This document shows positions 62,157 through 64,000 of a stretch of 64,000 nt of DNA, piece by piece. The notes below the pieces were generated by a model that was not told the origin of the DNA, ran no database searches, and saw nothing but the letters and a program-made list of their open reading frames with translations. A program made the translations under genes and the position numbers. The stretch covers positions 1 to 64,000 of the forward strand of contig JAEZQY010000053.1 in the NCBI GenBank assembly GCA_023441055.1. Reading direction: 5' to 3'. Source of the DNA: Bacillota bacterium. GTDB lineage: Bacteria; Bacillota; Bacilli; Paenibacillales; UBA4045. Numbering within the stretch: the stretch's first letter is position 1; every line of letters begins with the position of its first letter.

Positions 62157-63320
62157 TCAACCAATCTTCGCGTACGCTTCACGCGCGTCATACTTATGCG
62201 TACGAACAACCTGCCCGAAGCTAGTCAGCAATTGGTTGAAGATCGCGTCCCAAGACTGGGACAACGCGTACTTCCGTGCCTGTTCACCTAATAAGGATCG
62301 CAAATCGCCATCTGATAGAAGCCTCGATGTTTGCTTCAGGAAATCAGCTGTACACTTGGCTTCACATAGGTAACCGTTCATTCCATGGGCGATCAGATTC
62401 TGCACGCCTCCGGCTCTTGCACCGATCACAGGTAAGCCGGAAGCCATCGCTTCGAGCACCACATTCCCGAATGTCTCTGTCGCCGATGGGAATAAGAACA
62501 GATCGCTGCTCGCATACACCTCTGACAGCTCTTCCCCTTCCATGAATCCAGCGAAGGTTACTTGTGGCGGGTCAGCCTCCGAGAGTCTCTTCAATAACGG
62601 ACCATCTCCCACAATGAGCAGATGCGCCTGTTCCTTGATCGTGTCAGGCAGCTGTCTGAACGTCTCCAGCGCAAGCTGAACATCCTTCTCCGGTGCAATC
62701 CGGCCGACATAGAGTATGACATGCTTCTCTCGAATGCCGAATCTCTCCCTGACCGAGCTGGATCGTTTGGCAGGTGAATACGCTACACAGTTGACGCCTC
62801 TGCCCCACACCTCAATCTCGCGATGAATCCCTTGGCTTAGCAGCTTCTCCTTCGTACTTGGAGATGGAACGTAGACGCGCTCGGCGGCCGCATGAAACCA
62901 GGTCATATAACGCATGACGAACCGCTTCAGGAAGGGCAGATTATAATAGTCGAGGTAATCATCGAAGTGTGTATGGTAAGAGGCAACAATCGGGATATGA
63001 TGCTTCTTCCCATAATGCAGGCCGAATAGTCCTAGATTGAATGGAGTAGCAATATGAATCAACGTAGGTTGAAAGGCGGTCAGTCTCTGCTTGATCAACA
63101 TCGGATTCGGGATAGCTAGCCGGCACTCTGGATATAGAAGGAATGGAATGCTCGTGAAGCGTTCCACATGGGGGATTGCCGGCACTGGTGTGCGGCTCTC
63201 CGGTATGAATAACTGATAGTCGATCCCTTCGCGTTCCAGGTAATCCGTATATCGCTTCAGTGTTCGTGCCACGCCTTTGATTTCCGGCGCATAGGTGTCT
63301 GAGAAGATTGCGATTCGCAA
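62157..63320 (-). CDS. Glycosyltransferase family 4 (GT-B) protein
   Basis: 387 residues. N-terminal domain with RIAIFSDTYAPEIKGVART, C-terminal domain with LYVGRIAPEKDVQLALE and the E-x7-E motif ETFGNVVLE. This resembles diacylglycerol/mannosyl-type GT4 enzymes that use a nucleotide sugar and act at the membrane; the acceptor is unknown. TTG at 63320 is chosen as start because AGGAGGG lies 7 bases upstream and the protein then begins with RIAIFSD, as usual for the family; an ATG at 63362 lacks a site. Confidence 0.9.
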   Translation of the reverse strand: MRIAIFSDTYAPEIKGVARTLKRYTDYLEREGIDYQLFIPESRTPVPAIPHVERFTSIPFLLYPECRLAIPNPMLIKQRLTAFQPTLIHIATPFNLGLFGLHYGKKHHIPIVASYHTHFDDYLDYYNLPFLKRFVMRYMTWFHAAAERVYVPSPSTKEKLLSQGIHREIEVWGRGVNCVAYSPAKRSSSVRERFGIREKHVILYVGRIAPEKDVQLALETFRQLPDTIKEQAHLLIVGDGPLLKRLSEADPPQVTFAGFMEGEELSEVYASSDLFLFPSATETFGNVVLEAMASGLPVIGARAGGVQNLIAHGMNGYLCEAKCTADFLKQTSRLLSDGDLRSLLGEQARKYALSQSWDAIFNQLLTSFGQVVRTHKYDAREAYAKIG

Positions 63321-63600
63321 CTGAACTCCCTCCTGTCTGGTGATGGCTATTGTGGTCCTCATGGTTCCACTACCTTCACAGCGCCAGTATAGTCTCTAGA
63401 CATCATCAGTCTGTTAACTTGATCTATAAAAATTGTTAAGCAAGTGTGGAAGGTCGGGCTGATAATGAGTTGCCGTAAGTGATGCTGGAGATGAGGATGG
63501 GATGCAATGGCGGAGCGTGGACGGTTGAATGACGCGAAGATGCGTATACGGATATGCCTATGTGCACTTAAAATACGCTGAATATACATGACATTGCTTA

Positions 63601-63672
63601 AAAAACAAAAATAACGAACCCTCATTCGCTCAAGCGCTCTGCGGGAGAACACTTAAGCGAATGACGGTTCGC
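63601..63672 (-). terminator. Large stem-loop with T-rich minus-strand tail
   Basis: Arms 63616-63631 and 63657-63672 pair at 15 of 16 positions (CGAACC.TCATTCGCT type). The minus-strand tail reads TTATTTTTGTTTTTT. It looks like a terminator, yet no gene ends to its right within the window, so it may serve a small transcript or a gene beyond the window. Confidence 0.5.
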
Positions 63673-63784
63673 TTCTACTGATTTTTACTGATTTTCGCAT
63701 GATTGGCCTGATTTTAGCGAATATGCGCGGTTACTACTTACGTTCAGCTGGTCTGGGGAACCCTAATTGTTGTCACAGTTGCGG

Positions 63785-63960
63785 TTTGTATGATTTTTCA
63801 CACAAGTATCGTATTACCGGCAACATTTTAGGGGATTTGTACGATTTTTCGTACAAATCAAGCGTTTCACACTACTCCATCTGCTGTATTGTATGAATTT
63901 TCATACAATACAGCAATTCATGCGGCTATTGTGACCTCTTTGTACGATAAATCATACAAA
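63785..63960. repeat. Four related hairpins with 51-52 bp spacing
   Basis: Hairpins at 63785-63806, 63834-63859, 63882-63915 and 63939-63960 share a TTTGTAYGA...TCRTACAAA core. The second has perfect 11-bp arms and the third perfect 16-bp arms. Cores begin at 63785, 63836, 63888 and 63939. Sequences between them are unrelated. Confidence 0.8.
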
Positions 63961-64000
63961 TCCTGTGCTTGCTTCGCTCAAGCGCTGCAGCACACCGAGA

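Larger units (their letters stand above)
63321..64000. other. 680-bp non-coding stretch at the right end
   Basis: No gene is recognised. It contains a long imperfect inverted repeat (63616-63672), an array of four related hairpins (63785-63960), and a TTCGCTCAAGCGCT 14-mer that occurs at both about 63626 and 63972. A 97-codon minus-strand frame at 63359-63652 has no family features and crosses the inverted repeat. Confidence 0.7.

Noticed and set aside
63359..63652. 97-codon minus-strand frame at the right end
   Set aside because: No family features, unusual composition, crosses a long inverted repeat, and lacks a ribosome site.
63785..63960. CRISPR array
   Set aside because: The spacing is regular, but repeats are short, differ from each other, are fully palindromic and number only four; no cas genes are near.

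Overview
The window looks like a chromosomal segment of a Paenibacillus-type Firmicute. The evidence is LplB/YtcP-type sugar permeases without an ATPase, AraC-type sensors and YesM/YesN-type two-component genes, strong AGGAGG ribosome sites, several GTG/TTG starts, and large multidomain surface proteins. No rRNA, tRNA, transposase, integrase or CRISPR array was found. Almost everything is on the minus strand.

Region 1 (1-15.2 kb) is glycan utilisation cluster A. It starts with the 3' end of an AraC-family gene (+). The minus-strand cluster, in transcription order, is LplB-type permease, YtcP-type permease, membrane AraC-type sensor, solute-binding lipoprotein, Gfo/Idh/MocA oxidoreductase and a large six-hairpin glycosidase-like protein. 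Upstream of it, behind a strong terminator, lies a 1649-residue exported beta-helix protein with four discoidin-like domains.

Region 2 (15.4-22.3 kb) is a GntR-controlled sugar-acid operon: PIG-L deacetylase, SDR, cupin, enolase-superfamily dehydratase, zinc alcohol dehydrogenase and FAH-family hydrolase. It fits a non-phosphorylative L-fucose (or related sugar) route. The divergent GntR gene is followed by a mutarotase-like gene.

Region 3 (22.2-45.5 kb) is glycan cluster B, a paralogous and expanded version of A. It has an AP-endonuclease-like isomerase, Gfo/Idh, two permeases, a binding protein, a second Gfo/Idh, a secreted GH101-like enzyme, a GH95 alpha-L-fucosidase, a two-TIM-barrel fusion and an SGNH esterase. 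A YesM/YesN pair and a paralogue of the cluster A glycosidase lie upstream. Two transcription units here share a 54-bp promoter module. Together, regions 1-3 suggest extracellular attack on fucosylated O-glycan-like material, import, cytoplasmic hydrolysis and oxidative catabolism.

Region 4 (45.6-50.9 kb) is a sulfate importer operon (sbp, alpha/beta hydrolase, yezD, cysT, cysW, cysA) with a recognisable promoter, candidate operator and terminator.

Region 5 (51.0-56.7 kb) is a nosDLYF operon with a YtkA/FixH-like lipoprotein and its own NarL-type two-component system, but no nosZ in the window. Downstream are a terminator and a 51-bp tandem repeat array.

Region 6 (56.9-64 kb) holds an SGNH hydrolase, a catalase, a lipoprotein gene broken by an in-frame stop just after its signal peptide, a membrane-anchored beta-propeller-like protein, a DUF2935 protein, a GT4 glycosyltransferase and about 680 bp of non-coding DNA with a regularly spaced set of hairpins.
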